A stretch of DNA of 64,000 nt, taken from NCBI RefSeq assembly GCF_001577835.2, contig NC_029516.1, forward strand, positions 70,997,221-71,061,220. The letters are read 5' to 3'. A model generated the notes under the pieces. That model had not been told where the DNA came from and did not search any database. It saw nothing but the letters and a program-made list of their open reading frames with translations. How positions within the stretch are numbered: position 1 is the stretch's first letter; each line of letters opens with the position of its first letter. The translations under genes were made by a program, and so were the position numbers. The stretch comes from Coturnix japonica. Its lineage: Eukaryota > Chordata > Aves > Galliformes > Phasianidae. Shown piece after piece: positions 1 to 22,113 of the stretch.

Positions 1-430
1 GTATACTAGCAGCTTGCACGCTTGTGTTTCATTACCACTGTCTTCCATCACAAGGTCAGACACCTTAAGGCACTCATCCACTGGAAGGATAGCCAGGAGA
101 AGCCCTACCTATTTCTGCTGTCTGGTATCATGTGTGCTATGTTAGTTGGATGCAACGCTCAAATCACAAGCAGGAAAAGTTGAAAGTGGGACTCGTTTCT
201 GTCACAGTGAGGGATAACAGCACATAACAGGACACAGCACCTAAAGAACCCAGGTCAGTGCTGCTGCAGACACCTCCATGACACCACAGCATCAACTTTA
301 ACAGGAACCGAAAGATCAAAGAACATAGCTTCCTTCACAAGGCTCCCAGGGATCGCAGCCAGCCAATTAGATAACCACGAGCAGCGACCCACACACGGTT
401 CCGAGCGGCTGTTCCCCATAAAGCTCCATT
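1..430. other. Unassigned flank, no gene seen
   Basis: No exon, recognisable repeat or RNA gene is evident in this AT-balanced stretch. If the CpG island just to its right does start a leftward gene, this would be the beginning of that gene's first intron. Confidence 0.4.
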
Positions 431-439
431 AACCATCCC

Positions 440-700
440 ACCTCAGGAGACATCACACCCTCCCATCCCGTCCCGCCTCTCCCCGCTCACCTCAGCCACA
501 GCCGCCTCCCCGGCCTCGCTCACGCTCCCGCGCACGCCTCGCTCCCCCCCCCGCTCCCTCCCTTTATGGCCGCCCGGCCGCCCAGCCTCCGCCTCCCCGC
601 TCTGAGGCGACCAACGGGCTCCCCCCGCCCCGCCCGGCCTGAGGCGGGATCGGCCAAAAGGGGAGGAAAGGGAGCTGGAGGAATTAAACCGATTCATTTC
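440..700 (-). promoter_or_regulatory. CpG island with possible minus-strand first exon
   Basis: The stretch is GC- and CpG-rich with GC-box-like runs, unlike the DNA on both sides. Read on the minus strand it has a good splice donor (CTGAG|GTGAGC, exon end at 491), so a non-coding first exon of roughly 491-640 is plausible. In human the gene following ATP6V1A in the same orientation is GRAMD1C, which would place its promoter about here, but no GRAMD1C coding sequence is visible. The 84-codon minus-strand reading frame across the island is low-complexity and is not claimed as a protein. Identity rests on gene order only. Confidence 0.45.
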
Positions 701-1602
701 ACGAAGGAGATAGATAAAATCTATAACGTGGTTATCTGTGGAGATACAGAGCTAAACCTGAGGATCTCTTTTAACAGCCTTTATTTATTTTTTTTTTCCC
801 CAGGTCTTCTGAAACAAGGAATAGAAATGGGGAACTCGAAAAGGGCTAATAGGGGAAATGACGGAGGCAGAACTCTAGTAAGGAAGTGTTGCCCTTGGAG
901 TGGATGGTCTCCCCTTTTAAAGTGACCGTTTCAGCTGCTTTTCTGCCCAAAATTGTTACTGTCCTACAGAAAGGCCAGGGGGACCAAATCGTGACATGCC
1001 ATTTAAAACCTGACAGGTCAGACTTGTGTAGGTAGCAGGCAGAGAGAGAAATGTGCTTTTGAGTAATGGACACTTAGGAGACTGAGCCCATATACCTGCA
1101 GTAAGGAGCCAACCTTCTGCTCTCCATCTGTGTCTGTGTCATGGGTTGCTGTGGAAATGTGGAAACAAAGCCCCACTGTCGAGACAAGAGATTAAGGGCA
1201 GGGGCAATTGCATGAGCCTGGCACTATCAAATTAGCCTTCTTTTGGGTTGCGCTGATGAAGGTTATGTGTTACCATAAATCTTGGTTGCTCCAACTGTTA
1301 AAGCCATAAAGTGAAGGGGAGTTATTAATATGTGGTAGTAAGAACTGTCATGCTCTGTTCTGTAACTGAGCATCAAATGTGCCACTGAGAAACTCTCCCT
1401 TTTGTTTGACATGAAGAGTAACAGCCATGTTGGCAGTACTAAGAGCATGGAGACAGATAGAAACGTCCCACCAATAGGGGGTTATTGAAAAATCCTCTGT
1501 TGGAGCTCCAGAGAGGGCTGCCAGATCTGAGGAGGACACAGAAGCTCAGTGTCATTGACTCTTGTGAATAACTCAAGATATCCTCACCTATCAGCCCTTG
1601 GA
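701..1602. other. Intergenic, nothing recognised
   Basis: Between the CpG island and the first CR1 fragment I see only short chance reading frames and no splice-bounded coding exon or RNA gene. Confidence 0.4.
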
Positions 1603-1830
1603 ATTATAAAACCGTAGAGTCATTAAGGTTGGGAAAGACAACTAAGAGCATCTAGTACAATCATCAACCAACACCACCACACCACGGTTACGTCTCATCT
1701 CTATATTTCTTCAACACCTCCAGAGATGGTGATTCCACCACTTCCCAGGGCACAGCTTTGCCACGTGTCATCTACAGGCTGCAGACTCTTCTTCTCATGA
1801 AATAGTTCATGTGTACACAAGGATTTTCCT
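1603..1830 (-). repeat. CR1 LINE 3' fragment (old)
   Basis: Read on the minus strand it ends with the CR1-type tail, seen on the plus strand as a degraded 'cattaaggttgggaaagac' block followed by 'catctagta' and 'cacctccagagatggtgatt'. These are hallmarks of the CR1 3' region. Divergence is high, so the copy is old. The left boundary is fairly clear and the right boundary is uncertain, possibly extending to about 1960. Confidence 0.7.
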
Positions 1831-1959
1831 TTCCATGAAGGCCCAGGCCCTCCCTTGCAGCACATGCTGAGATGGAACATTCTTACTGGAGGCAGTGGGC
1901 AGCAGTCTGCCCTCCAGTTTGTTTTGCTTTGCACCTGAGCTTGCTTCATTACTCACACA

Positions 1960-2860
1960 GTTTCCCAGAATCCGGGGGAGAACAAACGGTTAGAAATTTC
2001 AGTGGCGTAGGAGAAGACAAAAACCGAAGAGGGGGGAGGCAGAGGTGGGTGGGGAAGGTTCAATCAAACCGAAAACAATATTGACTCTATTTTGAGAGCT
2101 GTGAGCAAACTCGGGATCCATCGCCATATGCTCAAGCTACAGGTGGCAAGCACAGCAAAGGGAGGCGAAGAGAAACGGCTGCATTGTTTAGGGAGCACAA
2201 CCCCAGACACAAAGAGCTGCCCAGGGGCTTTCCCCCACCACAGATATTCACTTTGAAGTTGTAGGTTTTTCATGTTCCCCCAGCATCCCCAGCTCTGGGA
2301 ATTGATGCACCACACCACTCCCTTCTGCGCCTCAACTCTGTCTGTCGCTTTCGTCATTGCAAAAACAGTCACAGATGCTACTGTTCACCCCCACAAATTC
2401 ACATTTGAAGGCCCACAGACACAATTAACCACCTCTTAGTACTCATCCAATCCCTGTACAATATGTCCCTGCCATCAAACACATAGTCCCTTCACTAAGG
2501 TGTACTCGCCTGCTGACTTTATTCAACCCCTCAAGACTTGAATAACTCAATGTTTCACCATAGTATTTTGCTGCAACTGTTAGTTACATCTCACTTCAAG
2601 CTGTAAATGTGTTGCATGGCAATGTTTTGCACAGGTATCCTGCTAACACACCGTGTTCTCATCTATGAGAGCGTCCCACTTTTGGCTGGGATTATTTTCT
2701 TCCCAGCAGCTTGTGCTTTGGATTTAGGATGAGAATAGCGTTGATAACACATGTATGTTTTAGTTGTAGCGCTGCAGAGAGCCAAGGACACTTCAGCTTC
2801 CCACACTGCTCTGCCAGCAAAGGGCTGGAGCTCCACGCTGCCTCTACTGGCTGTTGGGCT
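1960..2860. other. Intergenic, nothing recognised
   Basis: No supported exon or repeat lies between the two CR1 fragments upstream of DUSP12. Only short chance reading frames are present. Confidence 0.4.
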
Positions 2861-2861
2861 G

Positions 2862-3015
2862 AGGTGTTCAAGACCAGGTTGGACGGGGCCCTGTGCAACC
2901 TGATCTAGTAAATGTGTATGTTTGGTGGCCCTGCCAGGCAGGGGGGTTGGAACTACATGATCCTTGAGGTCCCTTCCAACCCGGGTCATTCTGTGATACT
3001 GTGTGATTCTGTGAA
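2862..3015 (+). repeat. CR1 LINE 3' end abutting the DUSP12 promoter
   Basis: It contains the young CR1 3' sequence: 'gaggtgttcaagaccaggtt', 'ggtggccctgccaggcag', 'tccttgaggtcccttccaac' and a tail of degenerate 'attctgtg' repeats. It is nearly identical to several other copies in this window, so it is relatively recent. It ends only about 70 bp before the DUSP12 start codon. Confidence 0.93.
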
Positions 3016-3085
3016 CCTCCCCCTTCTTGGGACCGCCGGAAGCCGCCATTATGGGCGGGACCGGAGCCGTAGCCGGGGCGGCGGG
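3016..3085 (+). promoter_or_regulatory. DUSP12: DUSP12 core promoter / 5'UTR
   Basis: A short GC-rich stretch lies between the CR1 tail and the start codon. It has an ETS-type CCGGAAG (3036-3042), overlapping a YY1-like GCCGCCATTATGG (3042-3054) and a GC box (about 3053-3060). This is typical of TATA-less housekeeping promoters. The CpG island continues through exons 1-2 to about 3560. The transcription start was not determined. Confidence 0.65.
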
Positions 3086-5777
3086 ATGGTGCCGGTGCTG
3101 CCGGGGCTTTACGTGGGCGGCGCGGAGTCGTGCTCGTCCTCGAAGGCGCTGGAGGCGGCCGGGGTGATGGCGGTGCTGACGGTGGACGCGGAGGAGCCGC
3201 CTCCGGTGCCGGGGTTGCAGTCCTTGTACATCCGGGCGCTGGACGAGCCCGGCGCCGACCTGCTGAGCCGCCTGGATGAGTGCGCTGCCTTCATCGGCGC
3301 GGCGCGGGCGGGCGGCGGGGCCGTCCTCGTGCGGTGGTGAGGGTCGGGGTTGGTGGTGCGGTGTGGTGTGTTGGGGCCGGCCGCCCCGAGCTGCTCTAAG
3401 CCATCGCTTCGTCTCCGCCTTTCGCCCGCAGCCAGGCCGGAGTGAGCCGCAGCGTGGCCGTGGTGACCGCGTACCTGATGAAGACCCAGGGGCTCGGCTG
3501 GGAGGAGGCCTACGCCGCCGTCAGGGCCGCTAAACCCGACGCTGAGTGAGTGCCCCTAACCCGGCACCCCCAGCCGGACGGGCCCGGTCTCAGCTTGCTC
3601 TCCTCTCCCGTACCGCAGGGTGAACCCGGGCTTCCAGAGGCAGCTGAAGCTATACGAGGCCATGGGCTGTGTCGTGGACAGCAGCAGTGCCCTGTACAAG
3701 CAGCATCGCCTGCAGGTGCTCACGGAGAGGTTCTCCGGTGAGTGGGGCAGCTTGGGGATGCCTTGTCCAAAAGCCACACCGTGTTACTGAGCCCTGAGCT
3801 TGGGATGAGGCAGGATGCCCAGGGAGGTGGTGGGTGCCCCGTCCTTAGAGATGTTCGAGGTCAGAATGGAGCTGGTATGAGCAATGTGATGGAGCTGCAG
3901 ATGTCCCTGTACACTGCAGGGGGTAGGGACTGGATGTCCTTCAAAGGCCCCTTCCAGCTCAGACGATTCTGTGAGTCCTACTGCTTGCTCCTGAGCAGGG
4001 TACTAAGTGCTCACATGCAGATGTGCCCATGGCAGCCATGCGGTCTGCTTCATGCTGCATTGGACAGCACCAGGCGCCCACTTTCTGATGTGCAGCTGCT
4101 TTAAATTCTGACAGTTCCCAGTCTTAAGTTATATGCCGTGATCCATGACCTCTGAGCCCTGCTGCTGTGGCTTGTAGCTGTATTCAACTGGCTGTGGATC
4201 AGATAGACCCCTTGTGTCTGGTGTGCTGCATGAGGACAGCATGGGACATCAGTGCCTTTATCAGTCTGACTTACAACTCTGTCCCCTCTGCAGATCTTCA
4301 AGACTTACCCCAAGAAGTCTTTGCTGTTGATCCAACCAACACACACCAGACTCCAAACACAGAAGTTCTCTATAGATGCAGGAAATGCAGGTACTGAACC
4401 TTTTGTATTTCCCACAAAATGTCACTTTGAAATGATCTTGAGAGGAAAATAACCTGTGTCAATCAGAGGCCGTGTCGTTATTTCTGGAACAGGGATAAGA
4501 TCTTGTGTAAGTTTCCCTACAACGCATGTCACAGCAATTAAACAAGCACAAATACATGATGAAATACAAAACTCAAAGTTGTGCAGCACTCGTGCACCCT
4601 AACTTGCCACATTACGCAGGCGGGTGTAGTTTTGCTTGAATACATGATACTGCTTGCTCTGCAGTCATATATTGTAGCATACAGTGGTAAAGCAGAGCCC
4701 AGGGCTATGCAGATTGTAAGATTTGTTAAGATGCAGCCCTAAATGGAGTCAGTGCCTGCCTATGGAAAGATAAGGTCCTTGTCCCTGTGCTCTCTAAGCT
4801 TCACCAATAAGTGTTTCACCCTTTTTCCCCCTCTTGTCACGGAGAACAGGCGCGCTTTGTTCCGTAGCTCCAGCATTTTGTCCCACATGGAAGGAAGTGG
4901 ACCAACAGCCTTTGCTCACAAGAGAATAACGGAGTCTATGCATCTTCGTGGCAGTGGCCCTGCTAAGTGCACCTCTTACTTCATTGAGCCTGTGCAGTGG
5001 ATGGAGCCAGCACTGCTAGGAGTAACAGAAGGACAGGTGAATGCATTTTTTGGATATCTTAGCTGAGGTAAAACAAACTGTTGCTGTTCCTTGATGCGAA
5101 GGCCCCCACGCAACATCCTAGGTCTCCCAGCCTCTCCTGCATCAGCTTTGCAGCTTATGAACAGGTTCTCAAATGTTAGAATATCCCTGTATAAGGAAGT
5201 GAGCTGGTGATCTTGTTGGATTGAGTATGCTAGGAAGGATATTTGACAGGTTTTGGTTGTTTTTAGTATATTGGATTATGAGACATATAAAAATCCATTT
5301 TGGTCTTATGCTGACCAAGGCTTTCTGATGTCTGAGACTGGCAAGTGTTCTGGAACCACACCAGGTCTGAGCAGCTGCATTTCCATGTCTTCCCTTCTGC
5401 TAGCACAGCTGCCTGTCACACACTGGGGCATTGGCAAGCTCCAGCTGTGCCTATACAGCTGTTGTTTTTTGGTGTTTTTCTTTGTCCTGTTTTTCAGACT
5501 GTTTAACTTCTGTGAAATGCTACAAGTGCTGGCTTTAGTGCAGGTTGCTGTAGCTTAATGTACCATAGAATACATCTGCATGTATCTTACAATGGATTAT
5601 TTGTTTTTCTTGCAGCTTCTGTGTCCCAAATGCACATCTAAGCTGGGTTCCTTTAGCTGGTGGGGTGAGCAGTGTTCTTGTGGCCACTGGGTGACCCCTG
5701 CCTTCCAGATACACAAAAGTCGAGTAGATGAAGCGAGAACTCTGTCAGTTGGTAACTTCCCCGCTGCCAAAACCTGA
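3086..5777 (+). CDS. DUSP12: DUSP12, dual-specificity phosphatase 12 (YVH1 family)
   Basis: Six coding exons: 3086-3336, 3432-3545, 3619-3737, 4294-4390, 4850-5036 and 5616-5777. All junctions are GT-AG and in phase, giving 930 nt and 309 aa (human 340). The N-terminal phosphatase domain holds the P-loop CQAGVSRS, with catalytic Cys84 split across intron 1. The C-terminal zinc-binding region carries CRKCRRALFRSSSILSH, CTSYFIEPVQWM and CPKCTSKLGSFSWWGEQCSC. These follow the human protein closely. DUSP12/Yvh1 proteins are protein phosphatases whose zinc domain takes part in 60S ribosomal subunit maturation (family knowledge). Oddity: the residue before the catalytic Cys reads Arg (CGG), where the family has His (HC-x5-R). 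The start fits the family's short N-terminus and the CpG-island position. Identification is firm; catalytic competence is open. Confidence 0.95.
3818..3972 (+). repeat. Degraded CR1 3' fragment in DUSP12 intron 3
   Basis: It shows worn CR1 3' blocks in order: 'gtgccccgtccttagagatg', 'gcagggggtagggactggat', and 'ccccttccagctcagacgat' then 'tctgtgag'. It is more diverged than the copy upstream of DUSP12, so it is an older insertion in the same orientation. Confidence 0.7.
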
Positions 5778-6110
5778 ACTCAGAGCCTCTTTCAATGGAT
5801 CTCTGAATGACCACAGACAAATTCCAGCTACCCTGGGTTTGCCAGGACAGAGCTTGAGACTTCCATCCCTTTGTAAGCAGAGGAATTACTTGAGCACCTG
5901 ATCTATTATTGCTTTCAGTATATCTGAAATACAGGATGTATACATTCATATATATACGCATATTTAAATATAACATAAATGCTTGTATATAAGGACAGTA
6001 AAGCACATCCTTTAAAGATGTGTTAAACAGTGGTCAAAGATGTACAAGAATGCCTGAAGATGATGTTTACAGCAACAGACTGAATAAAATTGTTATTTAC
6101 AAATTCTAAT
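5778..6110 (+). other. DUSP12: DUSP12 3'UTR with polyadenylation signal
   Basis: From the stop codon the sequence turns AT-rich and contains a canonical AATAAA at 6083-6088, followed by T-rich sequence. Transcript cleavage is expected near 6100-6110. About 450 bp then separates it from the ATP6V1A poly(A) site on the other strand. Confidence 0.65.
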
Positions 6111-6564
6111 CCTTATTTACAAAGAAAAATATGCTATCGTGATAGTTTTAAGTTGTGGACAACAGTACTGTCTGCCTTCTGCTAGGGAAGTTTAGGTGGT
6201 ATACAGGGCAGGGAAATATTGTAAGGTTCAGTGAAGGGCCATAACATGCCCTTGTTGGACTAGTAACACTGAAAAGCAAGATTCTTTTAAAACTTTAGCG
6301 TAAGAGAAGTATAAATATCTATCTCAAGAGCATATCCTACAGTATAATTCTCCTCTTAATGTAATGCCTGAGGAGATGGTGTAAGCTGTACTGAAATGGG
6401 GGACCTGAGGTTAAATAGCCTGTTAAGTTGCCCACCTCAGTTTAAAGAGATCCCAAAATGATGAATTAAGATTTCAAGCAACAGCAGTAAGCTTTGCTCC
6501 CGCTCGTATGTGTATGTCATTGTAACACAGCTTTGGTTTGACATCAGAAAAGAAGACAGGTAAG

Positions 6565-8731
6565 ATCTACATTAAATCCATTTTATTCTCATTGACTCCC
6601 AACAGTTTTTTAAATGTTTTTTTTTGTTTGTTTTTTTACACAATTTCCAGCAACATACATTATGAAATATACAAGAAAGTAGGTGGTTGGGTTCTGCCCA
6701 TCTTTTCATTCCTCCCACAGCTGTGGAGGGAAGACTCGCAGCACACAGTGAACATCAGAATCTCAACACTGAAAACCGAGACACAAAACAAAAAGAGACA
6801 AAAATATATAGGAAACTGTTTGAACTGGTCACACTTCAGGGCCAGGTACAGCACAATAAATATTAGAACTGTATTATCTTAGACATCTTCTGTAAAGTTT
6901 ATAACATCCTCTATCTAAAGAGATAAGAACATCTGTTTTCTAGCATGAAATGCTACATAGTACAGTGGTGAAGGGTACAAACAATGAGGAATCCAGCAAG
7001 GGCTCAAATGGTGACTACTCATTCACACATGCTCATTGTTACGTAAGCAGCATACACTGAAAGTTTGGTGAACTGTAAACTTAACTGTTCACTACCAGAA
7101 TATCAGCTGGAATAGTAGTTTATTTTGGGAGAGCTAAACATAGTAAATCCACTTAAGTTTCAACTGAGCTCTCCATGGCAAACAGCGAGTTGATATCATC
7201 ATGGAAGTGGCAGCATTTGGTCCTTAGCGCCGAGATACCCTTTCACCATTGCCGTTCAAAGCTGGCAGCTGGTGGAAAAAACACTTCAGTGTGGAATTAA
7301 TGCAAAGCCCCGCCACTACCAGTGGCATCTCCAACTGTTACTGTTTCGTGACCATAACAAGTCTAGATGTCAGCTGGCACCCAACTGGGCATTACAGTGT
7401 TGCACAACAAAGAAGTATTAGATGTCATCTGACACAAGAGTCAAAGACCAAGGAGTACGCCAGCATCTTCACCTCTCTCTGCAGCAATGATAGGAGTGCT
7501 GGAACTTGAATTTTGACAGAAAAGCTGCTCTACACTCATTTCTCATCTCATACTAGTCATGCCAACAAGCCCAAGACACAGCAGAGTTTCAGTTGCTCGA
7601 CAGACTGTGTGCTTCCAGAGCATGGTGCAGAAGTCGCTAGCTTCTCTTGCATCATAATCAAGAAGGCAGAAGTAAATACATTTTGTACTGTCAATCTTTC
7701 CCATCTTTATCCCCCCACCCCCAGAAGTTTAGCATCTCAGAATCTCTTCTACGCAATAAATGAGGACCATCTGTGCCACTGCCAAGCAGGCACAATGAAC
7801 ACAGGTGGAGCAGGAAGATTAAGCACATACTTTTTCTTTCCTAAACACCACCTGGACACTGCACTGGTAGGCAAGAGTTGGTAGAGAGCACCACCTAGGA
7901 AAGATTATGTTCCTGGTCCACACGTGTGGAATCTTGTTACGTGTCACAGTACAAAGCAGCAGTAACAAGCTTCACAAACTAAAGCAGCTGAGTGTTGTGA
8001 AACATTATGGGGGGAGTGGGAGGCAAGAAGGCAAAAATATTCTGGAAGTTGAGCACCTATGGCTTCAATTTTAGCTGGTGCTCCATCCAACAGTCCTATC
8101 TGTATTAAGTAGGAAAATAAAATTCTATTTCTCCAGTGTACAAAAGCATACTGGCTACTCGCACGTGCTCATCTTCTAGTCAGTCCTTCCTTGCAGAGAT
8201 CCAGATCTACCACATTTAGATACCAACAGACTCAGCCAAGGGCTGCAGAAGGGACGTAGCAGGGAAGAACTTTGGTTATATCAACATGTCATGTCAGAAT
8301 ATGGTCAGAAATTCTGTTTCATGATAGTCACTTAGCAAAGTGCTAGACCTAAATGCCCTTACCACTGCCAGCTCAGAATGTACCGCGTGACTGCATTAAG
8401 ATCTACACCTCCTCTGCCAGTACAGGTCAGTTGGTTGTGCTACCAAATGATCTGGGGGAGGGCAAAGTGAATTTTTTCCCACCCTAGAAGTGTACAACAG
8501 CATTTCTTCACTCAGCCAAGCCCACTCGCACACCACTCACTATTTCAGACACACAAAGCAACGCCAAACACAAAGTAAGGAATGTTTTTGTAAAGACACT
8601 GAGTATGAACAGGGAAACATAGGGCTATTTATCAACTCAAGTACTGTTGCATCATTCTTGTAAGGTAGGGAAGCAGAGGAGCTGAGATGAGGAATTCGGA
8701 GGACAAACCAGAGTGGTCACAGAGGTTCAGT
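6565..8731 (-). other. ATP6V1A: ATP6V1A 3'UTR
   Basis: It follows the ATP6V1A stop on the minus strand. A minus-strand AATAAA (6587-6582) lies close to a plausible cleavage region near 6560-6570, giving a 3'UTR of about 2.2 kb. No repeat or other gene is recognisable inside. The end is inferred from the signal alone; another minus-strand AATAAA-like signal upstream could give shorter forms. Confidence 0.6.
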
Positions 8732-19769
<11,038 letters not shown>

Positions 19770-22092
19770 TTTGCCTGTTCAACTGTACAGAAGGAAAAAT
19801 GAGAGGATGAGTCACTTCTGAAGAATACGTGCACATGTAGTTTGTTCCTCCCCTCCTGCCTTCTGCTCTTTTCCTTTCATTAGAAACAACACTGAAGACT
19901 CCTGAACTAACCGCTTGGATCCTAAAGCTATGTCGTGTTAAAAAATAACTTGCTTAAGCAAACTAGAACTAACATCCGTCCCTGCAGGGAGAGAGGGCTG
20001 GAACTTTACTCTCTAATATGCTCCACACAACACTCCAAAAACACCCTAAGATTACCAGTCTAATTTCAAGCCAAATAACAGTTTATTTAAACAATGGAGA
20101 ACATCTTCTGCCTCCTACATCCCACCTAAGGTTCTTCAAAATACAGTCTCTCAAGATTCTGAGTGATTCACAGACACTTGCATGTAGCACAATACAGGGC
20201 TGCTTAACAGCCACCGTTCTCTAAAAAGCAATACTACAAAGAGAACTTCCACAATGACTATTTTTGCCACCTCAAATTGATGGATCAGCATTTAAATAGA
20301 AAGCACGTATTTTAATAACACACGCACTCAAAACTGCTCTATGTGCCTCGCAGTTAACACAGATCCCTTCACAAAAGGTATCGCGCAGTCTTTGCTCTAA
20401 GTGAAACCTGTAGAACCTCAGAGAAGAATAACAGCTAAAATACTCAACTCACAGCAGTTAAACAATAGACTGATACCTCCTGACAGCCACTGAATGGAAA
20501 AGCTGAACAATCATCACAGAAAACGCTGTTCAGGGATCTGTGTTAGCCCTGGAATTGGCAGTTGGGCTGTCCTGCTTCTGGTGCAGATAAGAGCATGGAA
20601 GGGTTTTGTCGGCCCTTATCATGCTTTGTGTTGCCTTGGAAACAAGTTAGCGAGCAGTAAGGCAAATGCCTACCCACTCGCACTTTATTGGCACATTTAT
20701 CATACAATGCTGGTGGAAGGCGCAGTGTGGTAGCCCCTGCATGCTCTGCGTACCAGCAGGGCCTATCTTACCTAGCAAAAGCATGCCATTCAACAACACA
20801 AACCTTGTGTAATACAGCTTCCATTGACTCATTTCCCAGCTGCTACCCCAACAGTTGTTTGTGACTCAGTCTATCAGCCTGGTGTAGAACCGGTAAGCTG
20901 GAGCTCAAGGCCTCTAAGTCAGGTATCTGATAGATGCCCTCTACTCCCTACAATGACAGTTTATCCTTTAAGCCGCCTCCTGTTTAGGCCTAGAAGATGA
21001 TTTTCATTTCATTGCTTATTTTTCATAATCCCCTTCTGACAAAAGGGCCTCACAAAACAGTTCATAAGCAACTGGTAAGAGCTCATTCTGGTTGGGCTTT
21101 GACCGTCTCCTCTTTTTCATTTTTGAGGATTAAAATATCACAAAACTTAAGCACAACTGCTTTTTGCACTGAAAAATGCAGCTAGTCCTTTGAATCCACC
21201 CGAACACAGAACGCAAAACAACCTCTGGAGTCCTACCGCTAAACCTCCTGGAGGAGGATAAACAAGAAAGCGCTAGACACAACTCTCTAAGTGAATTAAT
21301 GGCAGCCATATGGCAAAGGGTCTCAAAGGAAAGACAAGCTACCCAGGCAAACAAAAGCAGGTTTCAAGTTAAATTAACATTTCTTCATATCCAAGCCAAA
21401 ACCTGAACGTCAGTTAGAGTAAGGAATCCTTCCTCACCTTTGCTCTATCTCCTACGCACAACACAGGATAAAAACACCATCACTCACCCAGCCAAGCTGA
21501 CTCCTTCTCTAAGGGGCTACAGATCTTTTAACCTTGAGCACAAAGTAAGAAATGCTACGCTGTCTCTGGACAGTTTTCTTGTGCTTCCACATCAGCATTA
21601 CAGATTTAGATGAGAAATTCACAGAAAGCAGAAATGCTGCCTTATGTACCTGCACTGTTACACGTCTACCTCGTTAGCACTCAGAACAAAATGCCTTAAA
21701 GCATGTTGGGATATGCTGAGCATTGCTTTGTGCTTGTACAAACCCAGACACCACAGCAGCTAGCCATTTTGAAAGCCAACTGCTTCTTACAGCCCTTCAA
21801 GGGCCTCTCACCAACACAAGATATGCAGTTCATCCTGACAAAGTCCACTAGCATACAAACACAGGGTATTAGCCCAATCTTAATTCCCACATTATAAACA
21901 AGGATGATTCTAGGATCCCAAAATACTTACAAATAGGAATCTTCCTTGCCTCGAACTGCTCAACTACTAATTTAAGAGAGGCTTTTAAGCTCTAACATGG
22001 TTAGAATATGAACAGTGCCAGAAATATTACTATCAGCAGGAACATCTCAGACTGAAAGATGATTTATTAAAGTAACACCGCAGTCATCATTT

Positions 22093-22113
22093 AATAAATA
22101 AATAAATAAATAA
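22093..22113. repeat. (AAAT)n microsatellite
   Basis: About five uninterrupted tetranucleotide units. No sign of function. Confidence 0.85.

Noticed and set aside
443-697. An 84-codon minus-strand frame in the first CpG island as a protein-coding exon
   Set aside because: It is Gly/Arg/Ser-rich low-complexity sequence, and the frame runs on past the likely splice donor. A non-coding first exon is the better reading.
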